From contig NZ_FMZS01000004.1 of the NCBI RefSeq assembly GCF_900101265.1, positions 434,001-498,000 on the forward strand: a DNA stretch of 64,000 bases. The letters are read 5' to 3'. The position numbers and the translations under genes are program-made. Below, piece after piece: positions 45,938 to 57,833 of this stretch. Position 1 is the stretch's first letter. Each line of letters begins with the position of its first letter. The stretch comes from Massilia sp. PDC64. GTDB taxonomy: Bacteria; Pseudomonadota; Gammaproteobacteria; Burkholderiales; Burkholderiaceae_D. The notes beneath the pieces were generated by a model, which was not told the origin of the DNA, ran no database searches, and worked only from the letters and a program-made list of their open reading frames with translations.

Positions 45938-46240
45938 TCAGACTTCGTAGTCCATGCACTGGCGCCCCTCGCGGATGGCGCCGATGAACGGCACCACGGC
46001 CTGGTGCACAGGATGCTTGATGTACGCGTCGAGCGCCGCCTTGTCCTCGAACTCGGAATACAGCACGACGTCGTACGTGGCTTCCAGGCCGGGCTGGGCG
46101 ATGACGACCTCGAACTTGATCTGGCCGGGGACGATGTTCGCGCATTCGTCCAGGCGGCGCTTCATTTCGATGGCGTTGGCGGCGCGGTCGGCGCCTTCGG
46201 CGTGGTCTTTCAGTTTCCACATGACGATGTGCTTGAGCAT
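45938..46240 (-). CDS. Dabb-family stress-responsive A/B barrel protein
   Basis: The product has 100 residues: MLKHIVMWKLKD is the usual start of Dabb-domain proteins, and LYSEFEDKAALDAYIKHPVH is the family motif near the end. These are dimeric alpha/beta barrels with diverse or unknown roles. It lies upstream of the SDR gene on the same strand. AAAGGAA precedes the ATG. Confidence 0.9.
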   Translation of the reverse strand: MLKHIVMWKLKDHAEGADRAANAIEMKRRLDECANIVPGQIKFEVVIAQPGLEATYDVVLYSEFEDKAALDAYIKHPVHQAVVPFIGAIREGRQCMDYEV

Positions 46241-46377
46241 GGATTTCCTTTAAAGCGTTCGGTTTTGGACTGTCGCGACGTCCCGTTCCGAGGGATGCCG
46301 CGACCTCATTATAAGAGCGATAAGGCGCGCCTGCCCTGGTGCGTTGGTGGCGGGGTCGGGTTGGTTGGGCGCTGCTT

Positions 46378-46514
46378 GTCGGTTAGTTGCATAATTATTG
46401 GACGGGAACGGCCGGGTGCCTATGCGATCGAGGTGCGCTTGCTGGGCCAGATGATCGCTTGTGCCACGATGACGGAGTCGCCGTCTTGCGGGCGCACACA
46501 GTCGGTTAGTTGCA
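46378..46514 (+). repeat. 14-bp direct repeat GTCGGTTAGTTGCA, copies at 46378 and 46501
   Basis: Two exact 14-bp copies 123 bp apart lie before the recombinase gene. The second ends two bases before TATGAT (46516-46521), a likely -10 box only seven bases from the ATG. They could be operators or recombination sites. Confidence 0.6.
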
Positions 46515-46527
46515 GTATGATGAAGCC

Positions 46528-47550
46528 ATGAGCCAATCTCCCTCCCTCGCCGACTGGGACAAGCGTCCCGTCGACGCGTTCGCCGCCTTCGTCGTCACGC
46601 CGGAGTTCGTCCTCACGTCCAGCCGCCAGCGCGACGTCCCGCTGCCCGTGTCGAAGGAATCCGCCGCGATCTACAAATTCATGTTCGGCAAGTTCGCCAC
46701 GTGGATGCTCGAACGGGGCCTGCGGATGTCGACCGTGAACGCGGCCGACCTGAAGCGCTTCATCGAGCTGTCGAAGGATGGCCAGCGCGACCTCAACAGC
46801 AAGATCGCGTACCGCTACCTGCGCCTGCTGGAGCGCTGCTTCGAGTACCTGGGCCGCGCGCCGAACCCGGCCCGCCAGGCGATCATCGCGACCGACCGCG
46901 CCCACCTCGCGGAAGACGCCCCGATGACGGCGCTGAGCCCGGACGACCTGCAACGCTTCCTCGCCGCCCTCCCCGCCGGCCGCACGGAGGACATGGAAGG
47001 CCACGCCGGCTGGAAGCGCCGGCGCGACCGCGCGATGCAGATCGTGATGGCCCTCTCGGGCCTGCGCGTCGCGGAAGCCATCGGCCTGCTGCTGGACGAA
47101 GTGGGCCGCCAGCCCGACATCGACGGCGCCATCACGCTCAACATCACGCCCGAAGCGAAGCACCGCACGAGCTACGAACACACGACGACGTTGCCCCGCG
47201 CCGGCGTGGCCGAACTGACGGCATGGCTGAAGGAACGGGCCGAGCTCGAGATCCCCGGAGACCTCGTCTTCCCCGCAAACCTGGAAGGCGAGCCCCTGCA
47301 CAAGGCAACCGTCTATCGGCAGACGCGCGCGACGTTCGAGCGCGCCGGCATTGCCGTCTCGCGTGCGGGCGGGCGCACGTTGCGCAACAGCTTCGCCGTC
47401 CAGCAGCTCGAGCAGGGCGTGTCGCGCAGCGAGCTGACGACGGCGCTGGGTCTCGCGCTGGAGCGGTCAACGGAAGCGTACAAGTATGCGCGGCTGCACG
47501 AAACGCCAGGCGACGGCGACGACGACACCCCATCTGTAAGCCCCACGTAA
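46528..47550 (+). CDS. Tyrosine recombinase-like protein, probably degenerate
   Basis: The product has 340 residues. Residues 45-120 form an SAM-like core-binding domain; residues 140-330 form the catalytic domain. The first Arg (ALSGLRVAEAIG) and the C-terminal Tyr (STEAYKYARL) are present, as is Arg of HxxR in GRTLRNSFAVQQLEQG, but the His before it and the later His/Trp (LGLALERS in place of LGHxxxxT) are missing. It may be inactive or use a variant mechanism. There is no linked phage or attachment site. No Shine-Dalgarno precedes the ATG; a TATGAT box nearby suggests leaderless mRNA. Confidence 0.8.
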   Translation: MSQSPSLADWDKRPVDAFAAFVVTPEFVLTSSRQRDVPLPVSKESAAIYKFMFGKFATWMLERGLRMSTVNAADLKRFIELSKDGQRDLNSKIAYRYLRLLERCFEYLGRAPNPARQAIIATDRAHLAEDAPMTALSPDDLQRFLAALPAGRTEDMEGHAGWKRRRDRAMQIVMALSGLRVAEAIGLLLDEVGRQPDIDGAITLNITPEAKHRTSYEHTTTLPRAGVAELTAWLKERAELEIPGDLVFPANLEGEPLHKATVYRQTRATFERAGIAVSRAGGRTLRNSFAVQQLEQGVSRSELTTALGLALERSTEAYKYARLHETPGDGDDDTPSVSPT

Positions 47551-47645
47551 GTTTCCAGCAAGCGTGCCGTAAGCTTCCCGGCGCACAGTCAGCAGGTCGC
47601 CCGCGCCATCGGGCAGCGCACAGAAAAATCAGACAGGAGACCACA

Positions 47646-49346
47646 ATGGCAATCAACCCCGGCATGGCCGCGGGCGGCAAATCCATGCCGTCCGGCGTTG
47701 GGCTCACGAAGGAGGAGCGCAAGGTCATCTTCGCCTCCTCGCTCGGTACCGTCTTCGAATGGTACGACTTTTATCTATACGGTTCGCTCGCGACCGTGAT
47801 CGCCAAGCAGTTCTTCATCGGCGATCCGACCACCTCGTTCATCTTCGCGCTGCTCGCCTTCGCGGCCGGCTTCATCGTGCGGCCGTTCGGCGCGCTCGTG
47901 TTCGGGCGCCTCGGCGACATGATCGGCCGCAAGTACACGTTCCTCGTCACGATCCTGATCATGGGCGGCTCGACGTTCATCGTCGGCCTCCTGCCCGGCT
48001 ATGCGTCGATCGGCATCGCGGCCCCCATCGTCCTCGTCACCTTGCGCATCCTGCAGGGGCTCGCGCTGGGCGGCGAATACGGCGGCGCCGCCACGTACGT
48101 GGCCGAACACGCACCCGACGGCCGGCGCGGCTTCTTCACGTCGTGGATCCAGACGACGGCCACGCTCGGCCTGTTCCTGTCGCTGCTCGTGATTACGGGC
48201 GTGCGCGCCGGCATGGACACCGCCGCGTTCGACGCGTGGGGCTGGCGCATCCCATTCCTCGTCTCCGTGCTGCTGCTCGCCGTCTCCGTGTGGATCCGCA
48301 TGTCGATGAACGAGTCGCCCGCGTTCGCACGCATGAAGGCCGAGGGCCGCACGTCGAAGGCGCCGCTGAGCGAAGCCTTCCTCACCTGGAAGAACGGGAA
48401 GATCGCGCTGCTCGCCCTGCTGGGCGTCGTGATGGGCCAGGCCGTCGTCTGGTACACGGGCCAGTTCTACGCGCTGTTCTTCCTCACCAAGACGCTGAAG
48501 ATCGACGACGCGACGGCCAACATCCTGATCGCCATCGCGCTCGCGCTGGCGACGCCGTTCTTCATCTTTTTCGGCTCGCTGTCCGACCGCATCGGCCGCA
48601 AGACGATCATCATGGCCGGCTGCCTGATCGCCGCCCTGACGTACTTCCCGATCTTCAAGGGCCTCACGCATTACGGCAACCCGGCGCTGGAGACGGCGCT
48701 GAACAACTCGCCCGTCGTCGTCGTGGCCGATCCCGCCTCCTGCCACTTCCAGTTCAATGCGACGGGCACGAAGAAGTTCCCGTCGTCGTGCGACATCGCC
48801 ACCGCGCAGCTGACGGCCGCTTCCGTCAGTTACACGCGCCAGGACGCGCCCGCCGGCACCATCGCCAGCGTCAAGGTGGGCGACAAAGTCTACCCGTCGT
48901 TCAACGCGACGATGACCCCGGATGGCCTGAATTTCGACCAGGCCAGCAAGGGCCGCGAAGCGGCGCTGAAGAAGGACCTGGGCGCCGCCATCAAGGCCGC
49001 CGGTTATCCCGCGAAGGCCGACCCGACGCAGATCAACAAGCCGATGGTCGTGCTGCTGCTGTTCGTCCTGGTCCTGTACGTGACGATGGTGTACGGCCCC
49101 GTGGCCGCGATGCTCGTCGAGATGTTCCCGACCCGCATCCGCTACACGTCGATGTCGCTGCCCTACCATATCGGCAACGGCTGGTTCGGCGGGCTGCTGC
49201 CGACCACCGCGTTCGCCCTCGTCGCGGCCAACGGCAACATCTATTACGGCCTGTGGTACCCGATCGTGATCGCCCTCGCGACCGTCGTCATCGGCACCCT
49301 GTTCGTGCGGGAGACGAAGGACAACAACATCTACGCGGCCGACTGA
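47646..49346 (+). CDS. MHS-family (ProP-like) MFS transporter with large periplasmic insert
   Basis: The product has 566 residues, about 130 more than typical family members. Residues 25-330 contain membrane segments with the MFS motif RPFGALVFGRLGDMIGRK and the MHS-type GTVFEWYDFYLYG. Between about residues 340 and 470 lies a hydrophilic insert with two Cys (ASCHFQFN, SSCDIA) and VKVGDKVYPSFNATMTP. The last segments follow (MVVLLLFVLVLYVTMVYGPV). The family takes up organic acids or osmolytes with protons; substrate unknown. AGGAG precedes the ATG. Confidence 0.9.
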   Translation: MAINPGMAAGGKSMPSGVGLTKEERKVIFASSLGTVFEWYDFYLYGSLATVIAKQFFIGDPTTSFIFALLAFAAGFIVRPFGALVFGRLGDMIGRKYTFLVTILIMGGSTFIVGLLPGYASIGIAAPIVLVTLRILQGLALGGEYGGAATYVAEHAPDGRRGFFTSWIQTTATLGLFLSLLVITGVRAGMDTAAFDAWGWRIPFLVSVLLLAVSVWIRMSMNESPAFARMKAEGRTSKAPLSEAFLTWKNGKIALLALLGVVMGQAVVWYTGQFYALFFLTKTLKIDDATANILIAIALALATPFFIFFGSLSDRIGRKTIIMAGCLIAALTYFPIFKGLTHYGNPALETALNNSPVVVVADPASCHFQFNATGTKKFPSSCDIATAQLTAASVSYTRQDAPAGTIASVKVGDKVYPSFNATMTPDGLNFDQASKGREAALKKDLGAAIKAAGYPAKADPTQINKPMVVLLLFVLVLYVTMVYGPVAAMLVEMFPTRIRYTSMSLPYHIGNGWFGGLLPTTAFALVAANGNIYYGLWYPIVIALATVVIGTLFVRETKDNNIYAAD

Positions 49347-49369
49347 ACGCCGCCCCGACGCCAACGAAG

Positions 49370-49395
49370 AGCCGCCAGCGATGACGGCTTTTTTT
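49370..49395 (+). terminator. Terminator after MHS transporter gene
   Basis: AGCCG and CGGCT with a 10-base loop are followed by seven T residues, 24 bp after the stop. The stem is short but the T-run is strong. Confidence 0.65.
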
Positions 49396-49493
49396 CGTTG
49401 CCCGTCACAAAAATGTCTCGTTGTCGCATGCTTGGCAGCCGGCCGAGATAGCGCTACCATCGTCGAACACAACGATAACGATGGAGACTCTTC

Positions 49494-50543
49494 ATGCCCA
49501 AGCTGCCGCGCCTCGCCGCCGCCGTCACGCTCACCCTCGTCGCGCACGCCGCGTTCGCCGACGATCCCGCCCCCAACCCGCCGCCAGCCGCGGCACAGTT
49601 CAAGGAAATCTCCGCGCATGACCAGGTCAGGCAGCTGGGCCGCGGTGTGAACGTCATCGGCTACGATCCGTTCTGGCGCGATGGCGCCCAGGGCAACTAC
49701 AAGGAAGAGCACTTCGCGAAGATCAGGGCGGCGGGCTTTGCGACCGTGCGCGTCGTGCTGTTCTCGTTCCGCGCGCTGGACGCGCAGAACCGCCTCGATC
49801 CGAAATGGCTGAACCGCCTCGACTGGGTCGTGGCGACCGCCACGAAGCACGGCCTCAACGTCATCATCGACGAGCACGATTTCGACGAGTGCTCGAAGGA
49901 CGTCGCCGCCTGCATGCCGAAGCTGAAGGCCGTCTGGAGCCAGCTGGCGGAGCGCTACCGCAACGAGCCGAACACCGTCGTCTTCGAACTCCTGAACGAG
50001 CCGCACGGCCAGTTCGACGCGGCCACGTGGAACGCCAGCTTCCCGCAGGTGCTGGCGATCATGCGCAAGACGAACCCCACGCGCAACGTCATCATCGGCG
50101 GCGTGCGCTGGAACAGCCGCGATACGCTGAAGGACCTGGCACTGCCGGCCTCGGACAAGCATCTCATCGCCACGTTCCACTACTACGACCCGTTCCCGTT
50201 CACGCACCAGGGCGCGTCGTGGGCCGATGAACCGATCCGCTCGACGACGGGCATCCGCTTCGGCAAGCCGGCCGAGATCGCGCAGATCGACAAGGATTTC
50301 GCGGCCGTGAAAGCATGGAGCGATGCGAGCGGCCGCCCCGTCTTCCTCGGCGAATTCGGCGCCTATGACAAGGCCGCGATGGACGACCGCGTGCTGTGGA
50401 CGTCGACCGTGGCGCGCACGGCCGAGAAATATGGCTACGCGTGGGGCTACTGGCAGTTCTCCAGCGACTTCGTGCTGTACGACTTCAAGAAGGACGAGTT
50501 CGTGAAACCGATCCTGAAGGCGCTGGTGCCGGAAACGCGCTAG
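49494..50543 (+). CDS. Secreted GH5-family glycoside hydrolase
   Basis: The product has 349 residues with a signal peptide ending near AFAD (residue 23). The GH5 barrel shows the acid/base Glu169 in FELLNEPHG and nucleophile Glu288 in PVFLGEFGAYD, plus HYYDPFPFTHQG. Members cleave beta-1,4-glucans or mannans; the exact activity is not predictable here. It overlaps the convergent MFS gene by four bases. Confidence 0.92.
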   Translation: MPKLPRLAAAVTLTLVAHAAFADDPAPNPPPAAAQFKEISAHDQVRQLGRGVNVIGYDPFWRDGAQGNYKEEHFAKIRAAGFATVRVVLFSFRALDAQNRLDPKWLNRLDWVVATATKHGLNVIIDEHDFDECSKDVAACMPKLKAVWSQLAERYRNEPNTVVFELLNEPHGQFDAATWNASFPQVLAIMRKTNPTRNVIIGGVRWNSRDTLKDLALPASDKHLIATFHYYDPFPFTHQGASWADEPIRSTTGIRFGKPAEIAQIDKDFAAVKAWSDASGRPVFLGEFGAYDKAAMDDRVLWTSTVARTAEKYGYAWGYWQFSSDFVLYDFKKDEFVKPILKALVPETR

Positions 50544-51775
50544 GCCGCACCGCCGTCGGAGCCCGGGACGGCGGCCCGCGGTCCGGCCATCGCACCGCTC
50601 CCCCACGTCCGCATCCGGTTCGCCGCCCATGCCGTCAGGATCGCGCCCGCCAGCAGCACGAGGCGCGTGTCGACGAGCGTCAGTACGGCCCCCGCCGCCG
50701 CCATCAGGATGTTCGCGAGGCAGAACGTCGTCGACAGCAGCCCCATGACGGCACCCTGCCCGTGCCCGCCGCCGAAGCGGTCCGCGGCCCACGCCTGCAC
50801 GACGGCGTTGTAGAACGCGTGCGGCAGGCCGAACGCCATGATCCCCACGAGGCCGACCCACAGATGGCCCACGCCGAGCGAACCGATGGCCAGCGCCACG
50901 CAGGCAGCGAGCCACGCGGCGCGGCGCATCGGTTCCGTGCGGCTGGCGCGGCCCGCGAACAGCGCGGAACACGTCATCAGGCCGCACATGCCCACGTTGA
51001 CGAGGGCGATCGCACGGGTGTCGTAATGCCCCACCTCGACGAGCCACAGCGGATAGAACTCGTAGAACGCCGTTACGCCGCACGTGTACGCGAGCTGCAC
51101 GCCGAACAGGGCGCGCAGGCCGTCATGGCGCAGCAGGTTGAACGCATGGCGTTCGCGCGCGACGCTCCACCACGACGGGCCGGCCGCGCGCGGCTTGCGT
51201 TCCAGCGCGACGCCGACGAGGACCGCGCCCAGCAGCAGTGCGCCCGCGGCGATGTAGAACGGGACCGTTATGCCCCACGCGATCGTGAACCCGGCCAGCA
51301 GCGGCCCGACGAGCCAGCCCAGGTGCAGCGCGCCGTTCAGCCACGACAGCGCGTGATTGCGCAGCGGGCCCTGCAACCGGTCCGCGAGCATCGCGCGCAC
51401 GATCGCGCTATGGCCCTCCAGCAGGCCCGTGCCGAAGCGGGCGACCAGGAACAGCGGATACGAACGGCTCGCCAGCGCCCACGCCGTCAGCACGTGGCCG
51501 ACGGCGGCGCCCACCGCCGTCACGAGCAGCAGGGGCCGACGGCCGTAGCGGTCCGACAGGGATCCGAGCACGGCGGTCCCCAGCAGCAGGCCGACGGGAT
51601 TGACCATCAGCGCCAGCGCGAACAGGAGCTTCGGCGGCAGACCGAGGAAGTGCGTGAGGCTGTCCGGCGCCCCGTTCACGAACAACGGCGGCAGGATGGG
51701 ATACGGCAGCGACGCGCCCGTCGTGGACAACAGTCCGAGCAGGCAGGCGGTCGCGATCAGGAGGGCGTTCTTCAT
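50540..51775 (-). CDS. MFS transporter (drug-efflux-like)
   Basis: The product has about 411 residues in 12 predicted membrane segments. The loop motif GSLSDRYGRRPLLL between segments 2 and 3 is the MFS motif A; the second half has the related ALFAGRASRTEP. It resembles TetA-like efflux carriers. ATG at 51775 was preferred to the GTG at 51784. Substrate unknown. Confidence 0.85.
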   Translation of the reverse strand: MKNALLIATACLLGLLSTTGASLPYPILPPLFVNGAPDSLTHFLGLPPKLLFALALMVNPVGLLLGTAVLGSLSDRYGRRPLLLVTAVGAAVGHVLTAWALASRSYPLFLVARFGTGLLEGHSAIVRAMLADRLQGPLRNHALSWLNGALHLGWLVGPLLAGFTIAWGITVPFYIAAGALLLGAVLVGVALERKPRAAGPSWWSVARERHAFNLLRHDGLRALFGVQLAYTCGVTAFYEFYPLWLVEVGHYDTRAIALVNVGMCGLMTCSALFAGRASRTEPMRRAAWLAACVALAIGSLGVGHLWVGLVGIMAFGLPHAFYNAVVQAWAADRFGGGHGQGAVMGLLSTTFCLANILMAAAGAVLTLVDTRLVLLAGAILTAWAANRMRTWGSGAMAGPRAAVPGSDGGAA

Positions 51776-51929
51776 GGTGGTCACAGCCTAGCACGGTGCG
51801 CACCCTGCCCGCATCAGGGGCATTATCCGGGCGCCGCCAGCGGCCTGCACATGCACCCGCATTCGCCGATGCTGCTGACGGGCGTGCAGGCGCCGTGGTA
51901 CGGGGGCGCCGCGCTGACACTGTGGCGGG

Positions 51930-54017
51930 TCAGCCGTTGAAGGTCTTGCCCACGCCCGCCAGGCGGACGAGCAGCGCTGCCGGCGTCCACGCTTCGCCGT
52001 GGTAGCCGCGCGCATACTTCTCGACGGCGGCCAGCACGTTCGGCAGGCCGACGGTGTCCGCATAGAACATCGGACCGCCGCGGAACAGCGGGAAGCCGTA
52101 GCCGGACAGGTAAACCATGTCGATGTCGGACGCGCGCAGCGCGATGCCCTCTTCCAGGATCTTCGCGCCTTCGTTGACGAGCGCGTAGACGAGGCGCTCG
52201 ACGATCTCCTCGTCGGAGATGGCACGGCGGGCGATGCCCAGCTCCTGCGAGTGCTTCAGGATCATGTCGTCGACCCACGGCGACGGCCGCGGCGTGCGGT
52301 CGCCCGCCTGGTAGTCGTACCAGCCGGCGCCCGTCTTCTGGCCAAACCGGCCCTGTTCGCACAGCAGGTCGGCCGTCTTCGAATACTTCACATCCGGCGA
52401 CTCGACGGCGCGGCGCTTGCGGATGTACCAGCCGACGTCGTTGCCGGCCAGGTCGCCCATGCGGAACGGGCCCATCGCGAAGCCGAACTTCTCGATCGCC
52501 TGGTCGACCTGCTGCGGCAGCGCGCCCTCGTCCAGCAGGAAGCCGGCCTGGCGGATGTACTGCTCCACCATGCGGTTGCCGATGAAGCCATCGCACACGC
52601 CGGCGACGACGCCCGTCTTCCTGATCTTCTTCGCCAGCGCCAGCGCCGTCGCGAGGACGTCCTTGCCCGTTTGCGCGCCGCGCACGATTTCCAGCAGCTT
52701 CATCACGTTGGCGGGGCTGAAGAAATGCAGGCCGATGACGTCCTGCGGGCGCGACGTGAAGGCTGCGATGCGGTTCAGGTCCAGGGTCGACGTGTTCGAC
52801 GCGAGGATGGCGCCCGGTTTCATCGTCGCATCCAGCTGGCGGAACACGGACGCCTTCACGTCCATGTCCTCGAACACGGCTTCGATGACGATGTCGGCCT
52901 GGGCGATGTCGGCATAATGCAGCGTGCCGCGGATGAGACCCATGCGCTGCTCCGCCTTGTCCGCCGCCAGCTTGCCCTTCCTGACCGTGTTCTCGTAGTT
53001 CTTGCGGATGGTGGCCAGGCCCTTGTCCAATGCCTCCTGTTTCGTCTCGAGGATCGTCACGGGAATGCCGGCATTCGCAAAATTCATCGCGATGCCGCCG
53101 CCCATCGTGCCCGCGCCGACGACGGCCGCGCTGCGGATGTCGCGCACGGGCGTGTCGCCTGGGACGTCCGGCACCTTGCCCGCGGCGCGCTCGGCGAAGA
53201 ACGCGTGACGCAGGGCCTTCGATTCCGTCGTCTGCGTGAGGTGGATGAAGCGCTCGCGTTCGAACTTCAGGCCCTCCTCGAACGGCTTCTCGACGGACGC
53301 GGCGACGGTCTCCACGCATTCGACGGGCGCCGGGAACGGCCCCGCCTCGACTTTTACACGCGCCCGGGCGGCGGCCAGGAAGCCTGCCGCATCGGGGTGG
53401 TCGACGTGGCGATCACGGACCTTCGGCAGCGGCCGCACGTCGGCGACACGGCGCGCGAACGCGAGCGCGCCCGCGACGAGGTCGGACCCGGCCGGCAGCA
53501 ATTCGTCGAACAGCAAGGTGCCGGCCAGCTTTTCGGACAAGACAGGGGTGCCCGTCACGATCATGTTCAGCGCGGCCTCCAGGCCCAGCACACGCGGCAG
53601 GCGCTGCGTACCGCCGGCACCCGGCAGCAGGCCCAGTTTCACTTCCGGCAGCGCGATCTGCGCACCCGGCAGCGCCACGCGGTAGTTGGCGCCCAGCGCC
53701 AGTTCCAGGCCGCCGCCCATGCACACGGTGTGGATCGCGGCGACGACGGGCTTCGCGGAATTCTCGACGGTGCGGATCAACGTGTGCAGCGTCGGCTCCG
53801 TCAGCGCCTTGGGCGAGTTGAATTCGCGGATGTCGGCACCGCCCGAGAACGCCTTGCCGGCGCCCGTGATGACGATGGCCTTGACGGCCGGATCCTGGGT
53901 CGCACGGTTCAGGCCCTCGACGGCGGCGGTACGCGTCGCCAGGCCGAGGCCATTCACGGGCGGGTTGTTCAACGTGATGACGGCGACGTCATCGATGACC
54001 TGGTAGTCTGCGCTCAT
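51930..54017 (-). CDS. Bifunctional enoyl-CoA hydratase/3-hydroxyacyl-CoA dehydrogenase
   Basis: The product has 695 residues. Residues 1-190 form a crotonase domain with oxyanion-hole [15 protein letters not shown] and [19 protein letters not shown] holding both Glu residues. Residues 295-480 form the NAD-binding dehydrogenase domain ([33 protein letters not shown]), and residues 485-690 two C-terminal helical domains. It catalyses two steps of beta-oxidation. The thiolase partner is not in the window. It follows the acyl-CoA ligase by 24 bp, an operon. Confidence 0.94.
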   Translation of the reverse strand: MSADYQVIDDVAVITLNNPPVNGLGLATRTAAVEGLNRATQDPAVKAIVITGAGKAFSGGADIREFNSPKALTEPTLHTLIRTVENSAKPVVAAIHTVCMGGGLELALGANYRVALPGAQIALPEVKLGLLPGAGGTQRLPRVLGLEAALNMIVTGTPVLSEKLAGTLLFDELLPAGSDLVAGALAFARRVADVRPLPKVRDRHVDHPDAAGFLAAARARVKVEAGPFPAPVECVETVAASVEKPFEEGLKFERERFIHLTQTTESKALRHAFFAERAAGKVPDVPGDTPVRDIRSAAVVGAGTMGGGIAMNFANAGIPVTILETKQEALDKGLATIRKNYENTVRKGKLAADKAEQRMGLIRGTLHYADIAQADIVIEAVFEDMDVKASVFRQLDATMKPGAILASNTSTLDLNRIAAFTSRPQDVIGLHFFSPANVMKLLEIVRGAQTGKDVLATALALAKKIRKTGVVAGVCDGFIGNRMVEQYIRQAGFLLDEGALPQQVDQAIEKFGFAMGPFRMGDLAGNDVGWYIRKRRAVESPDVKYSKTADLLCEQGRFGQKTGAGWYDYQAGDRTPRPSPWVDDMILKHSQELGIARRAISDEEIVERLVYALVNEGAKILEEGIALRASDIDMVYLSGYGFPLFRGGPMFYADTVGLPNVLAAVEKYARGYHGEAWTPAALLVRLAGVGKTFNG

Positions 54018-54041
54018 GGTTCTCCTTGTAGCGTGATTAGT

Positions 54042-55700
<1,659 letters not shown>

Positions 55701-55802
55701 CGATCACTCGTGGTTGCTCGTGGGAAGCCGAGTTTCGAACGATCGTGCGCAAAACGTCAACGGAAATCGATGCTGCAGCGCAGCAGACGAACATTACGAA
55801 AC

Positions 55803-55819
55803 GGTTACGGAATGTAACC
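55803..55819. promoter_or_regulatory. Inverted repeat GGTTAC-N5-GTAACC between acyl-CoA ligase and selO
   Basis: A perfect 6-bp palindrome with five-base spacer in the divergent intergenic region. A GntR- or TetR-type operator of the fatty-acid genes is plausible. The same half-site occurs before the regulator gene at 21808. Confidence 0.45.
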
Positions 55820-55867
55820 CGCATGGGCCGCGCACGCCTTGCGCCCATAGAATCCGCGGGTGTGGGG

Positions 55868-55873
55868 TACAAT
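55868..55873 (+). promoter_or_regulatory. Candidate -10 box of selO
   Basis: TACAAT in the context GGGTACAATCCGCG. No good -35 is found at 17 bp. Transcription would start near 55880, downstream of the only nearby ATG (55823), which argues that selO translation begins later. Confidence 0.4.
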
Positions 55874-55909
55874 CCGCGCACGAAGAACCAATCAACCCGA
55901 GGAAGCGTT

Positions 55910-57397
55910 ATCAGCACCCGCACCGCCGACGATCTGCCATTCGACAATTCCTTTGCCGAACTGCCGCCCGCGTTTTATACGCGCCTGATGCCGACGCCCC
56001 TGCCCGCGCCCTATTTCGTCGCGGCCAGCGCGCCGGCTGCCCGCCTTGTGGGCCTCGACGCCGCCGACCTCGCGCACGAGGATTTCGTTGCCGTGTTCAC
56101 GGGCAACCACGTCCCGCCCCGCTCGCAACCGCTGGCCGCCGTGTATTCCGGCCACCAGTTCGGCCACTGGGCCGGCCAGCTGGGCGACGGCCGCGCGATT
56201 TTGCTGGGCGATATCGACGGCCCCGAAGGCCGGATGGAACTCCAGCTGAAGGGTGCGGGCATGACGCCGTACTCCCGCATGGGCGACGGCCGGGCCGTGC
56301 TGCGCTCGTCGATCCGCGAATTCCTGTGCTCGGAAGCGATGGCCGCGCTCGGCATCCCGACGACGCGCGCGCTGATGGTGACGGGCTCGAACAAGGGCGT
56401 GATCCGCGAGACGATGGAGACGGCCGCCGTCGTCACCCGCATGGCGCCGTCCTTCGTACGCTTCGGCTCCTTCGAGCACTGGCGCTACCGCGACAAGCCG
56501 GAAGAATTGCGCACCCTCGCCGACTACGTCATCAAGACCTTTTACCCCGAGCTGGCCGGCGCGTCCAACCCCTATCTCGCCCTGCTCGAGGAAGTCACGC
56601 GCCGCACGGCACGCATGATCGCGCACTGGCAATCCGTCGGCTTCATGCATGGCGTGATGAACACGGACAATATGTCGATCCTGGGCATCACGCTGGACTA
56701 TGGCCCGTTCGGCTTCATGGAAGCGTTCGACGTCGACCATATCTGCAACCACACGGACCAGGGCGGGCGCTATTCGTACGCGAACCAGGTGCCCGTGGGC
56801 CACTGGAACTGCTACGCGCTCGCGAACGCGCTGCTGCCCCTGATCGAAGACCAGGAAGCGGCGCAGGCCGCGCTGGACGTGTATGTCGACGCCTACGGCG
56901 AAAAGTTCGATGAACTCTTGCATGCCAAGCTCGGGCTCAAATCGACGCAAGAGAACGACCGCGCCCTGGCCGACGACATGTTCAAGCTCATGCAGGCGAA
57001 CCACGTCGACTTCACACTGTTCTTCCGCCGCCTGGGCGACCTGAAGCTCGACGTACTCGACGCCGACCGGGAAGCAAGCGACGCGCCGCTGCGCGACCTG
57101 TTCCTCGACCGCCCTGCGTTCGACGCCTGGGCCGTCGACTACCGCGCGCGGCTGCGCCAGGAAAACAGCGTCGATGCGGAGCGCCGGCTTGCGATGCACG
57201 CAGTCAACCCAAAATATGTCCTGCGCAACTACCTGGCCCAGGTGGCCATCGAAAAGGCGCAGAATGGCGACTACGAAGAAGTGCGCAGGCTGCTGGCCGT
57301 GCTCGAGCGTCCGTTCGACGAACAGCCCGAGAACGACGCCTATGCGGCACTGCCGCCGGACTGGGCATCTCATCTCGAGGTGAGCTGCTCTTCCTGA
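55910..57397 (+). CDS. selO: Protein adenylyltransferase SelO, probable ATC start
   Basis: The product has about 495 residues. The pseudokinase fold starts at [20 protein letters not shown], and conserved parts include [37 protein letters not shown] and [13 protein letters not shown]. It ends SCSS, with Cys where animal SELENOO has selenocysteine. SelO AMPylates proteins in redox stress. The conserved N-terminus begins just after ISTRTADD; the ATC at 55910 sits six bases after GAGGA, while upstream ATG 55823 and GTG 55862 have no ribosome binding site and lie before the likely promoter. msrB follows by 22 bp, which suits a redox role. Confidence 0.85.
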   Translation: MSTRTADDLPFDNSFAELPPAFYTRLMPTPLPAPYFVAASAPAARLVGLDAADLAHEDFVAVFTGNHVPPRSQPLAAVYSGHQFGHWAGQLGDGRAILLGDIDGPEGRMELQLKGAGMTPYSRMGDGRAVLRSSIREFLCSEAMAALGIPTTRALMVTGSNKGVIRETMETAAVVTRMAPSFVRFGSFEHWRYRDKPEELRTLADYVIKTFYPELAGASNPYLALLEEVTRRTARMIAHWQSVGFMHGVMNTDNMSILGITLDYGPFGFMEAFDVDHICNHTDQGGRYSYANQVPVGHWNCYALANALLPLIEDQEAAQAALDVYVDAYGEKFDELLHAKLGLKSTQENDRALADDMFKLMQANHVDFTLFFRRLGDLKLDVLDADREASDAPLRDLFLDRPAFDAWAVDYRARLRQENSVDAERRLAMHAVNPKYVLRNYLAQVAIEKAQNGDYEEVRRLLAVLERPFDEQPENDAYAALPPDWASHLEVSCSS

Positions 57398-57419
57398 AAC
57401 TGACAATGTACGAGGGATC

Positions 57420-57815
57420 ATGACCGACAAAGTGACGAAAACCGACGCCGAATGGCGCGCCCAGCTGGACCCGATGGAATACCAGGTCACCCGCCACGCG
57501 GCGACCGAGCGCGCGTTCACGGGCAAGTACTGGGACCACCATGAGCACGGCATCTATCACTGCGTGTGCTGCGGCACGCCGCTGTTCGAATCGGATGCGA
57601 AATTCGACTCCGGCTGCGGCTGGCCCAGCTATTTCCGCGCCCTCGATCCGGACAACGTGATCGAAAAGGTCGACAGGAGTCACGGCATGGTGCGCACGGA
57701 AATCATCTGCGCCGTGTGCGACGCCCACCTCGGCCACGTGTTCCCGGACGGTCCGCCGCCGACCGGCCTGCGCTATTGCATCAACTCGGCCGCGCTCCGC
57801 TTCGAGCCGATCTGA
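57420..57815 (+). CDS. msrB: Peptide-methionine (R)-S-oxide reductase MsrB
   Basis: The product has 131 residues. Two zinc CxxC pairs ([10 protein letters not shown] and [10 protein letters not shown]), the [10 protein letters not shown] core, and the catalytic Cys in RYCINSAAL are all present. It reduces methionine-R-sulfoxide in proteins. No signal peptide, so cytoplasmic. It lies in an apparent operon selO-msrB-yciB-bolA. Confidence 0.95.
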   Translation: MTDKVTKTDAEWRAQLDPMEYQVTRHAATERAFTGKYWDHHEHGIYHCVCCGTPLFESDAKFDSGCGWPSYFRALDPDNVIEKVDRSHGMVRTEIICAVCDAHLGHVFPDGPPPTGLRYCINSAALRFEPI

Positions 57816-57833
57816 CCCAGGGGCAACGTACCG

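Noticed and set aside
46528-47550. Prophage or integrative element marked by the tyrosine recombinase
   Set aside because: No tRNA, attachment repeats with element-scale spacing, or phage genes; neighbours are ordinary chromosomal genes and the catalytic site looks degenerate.
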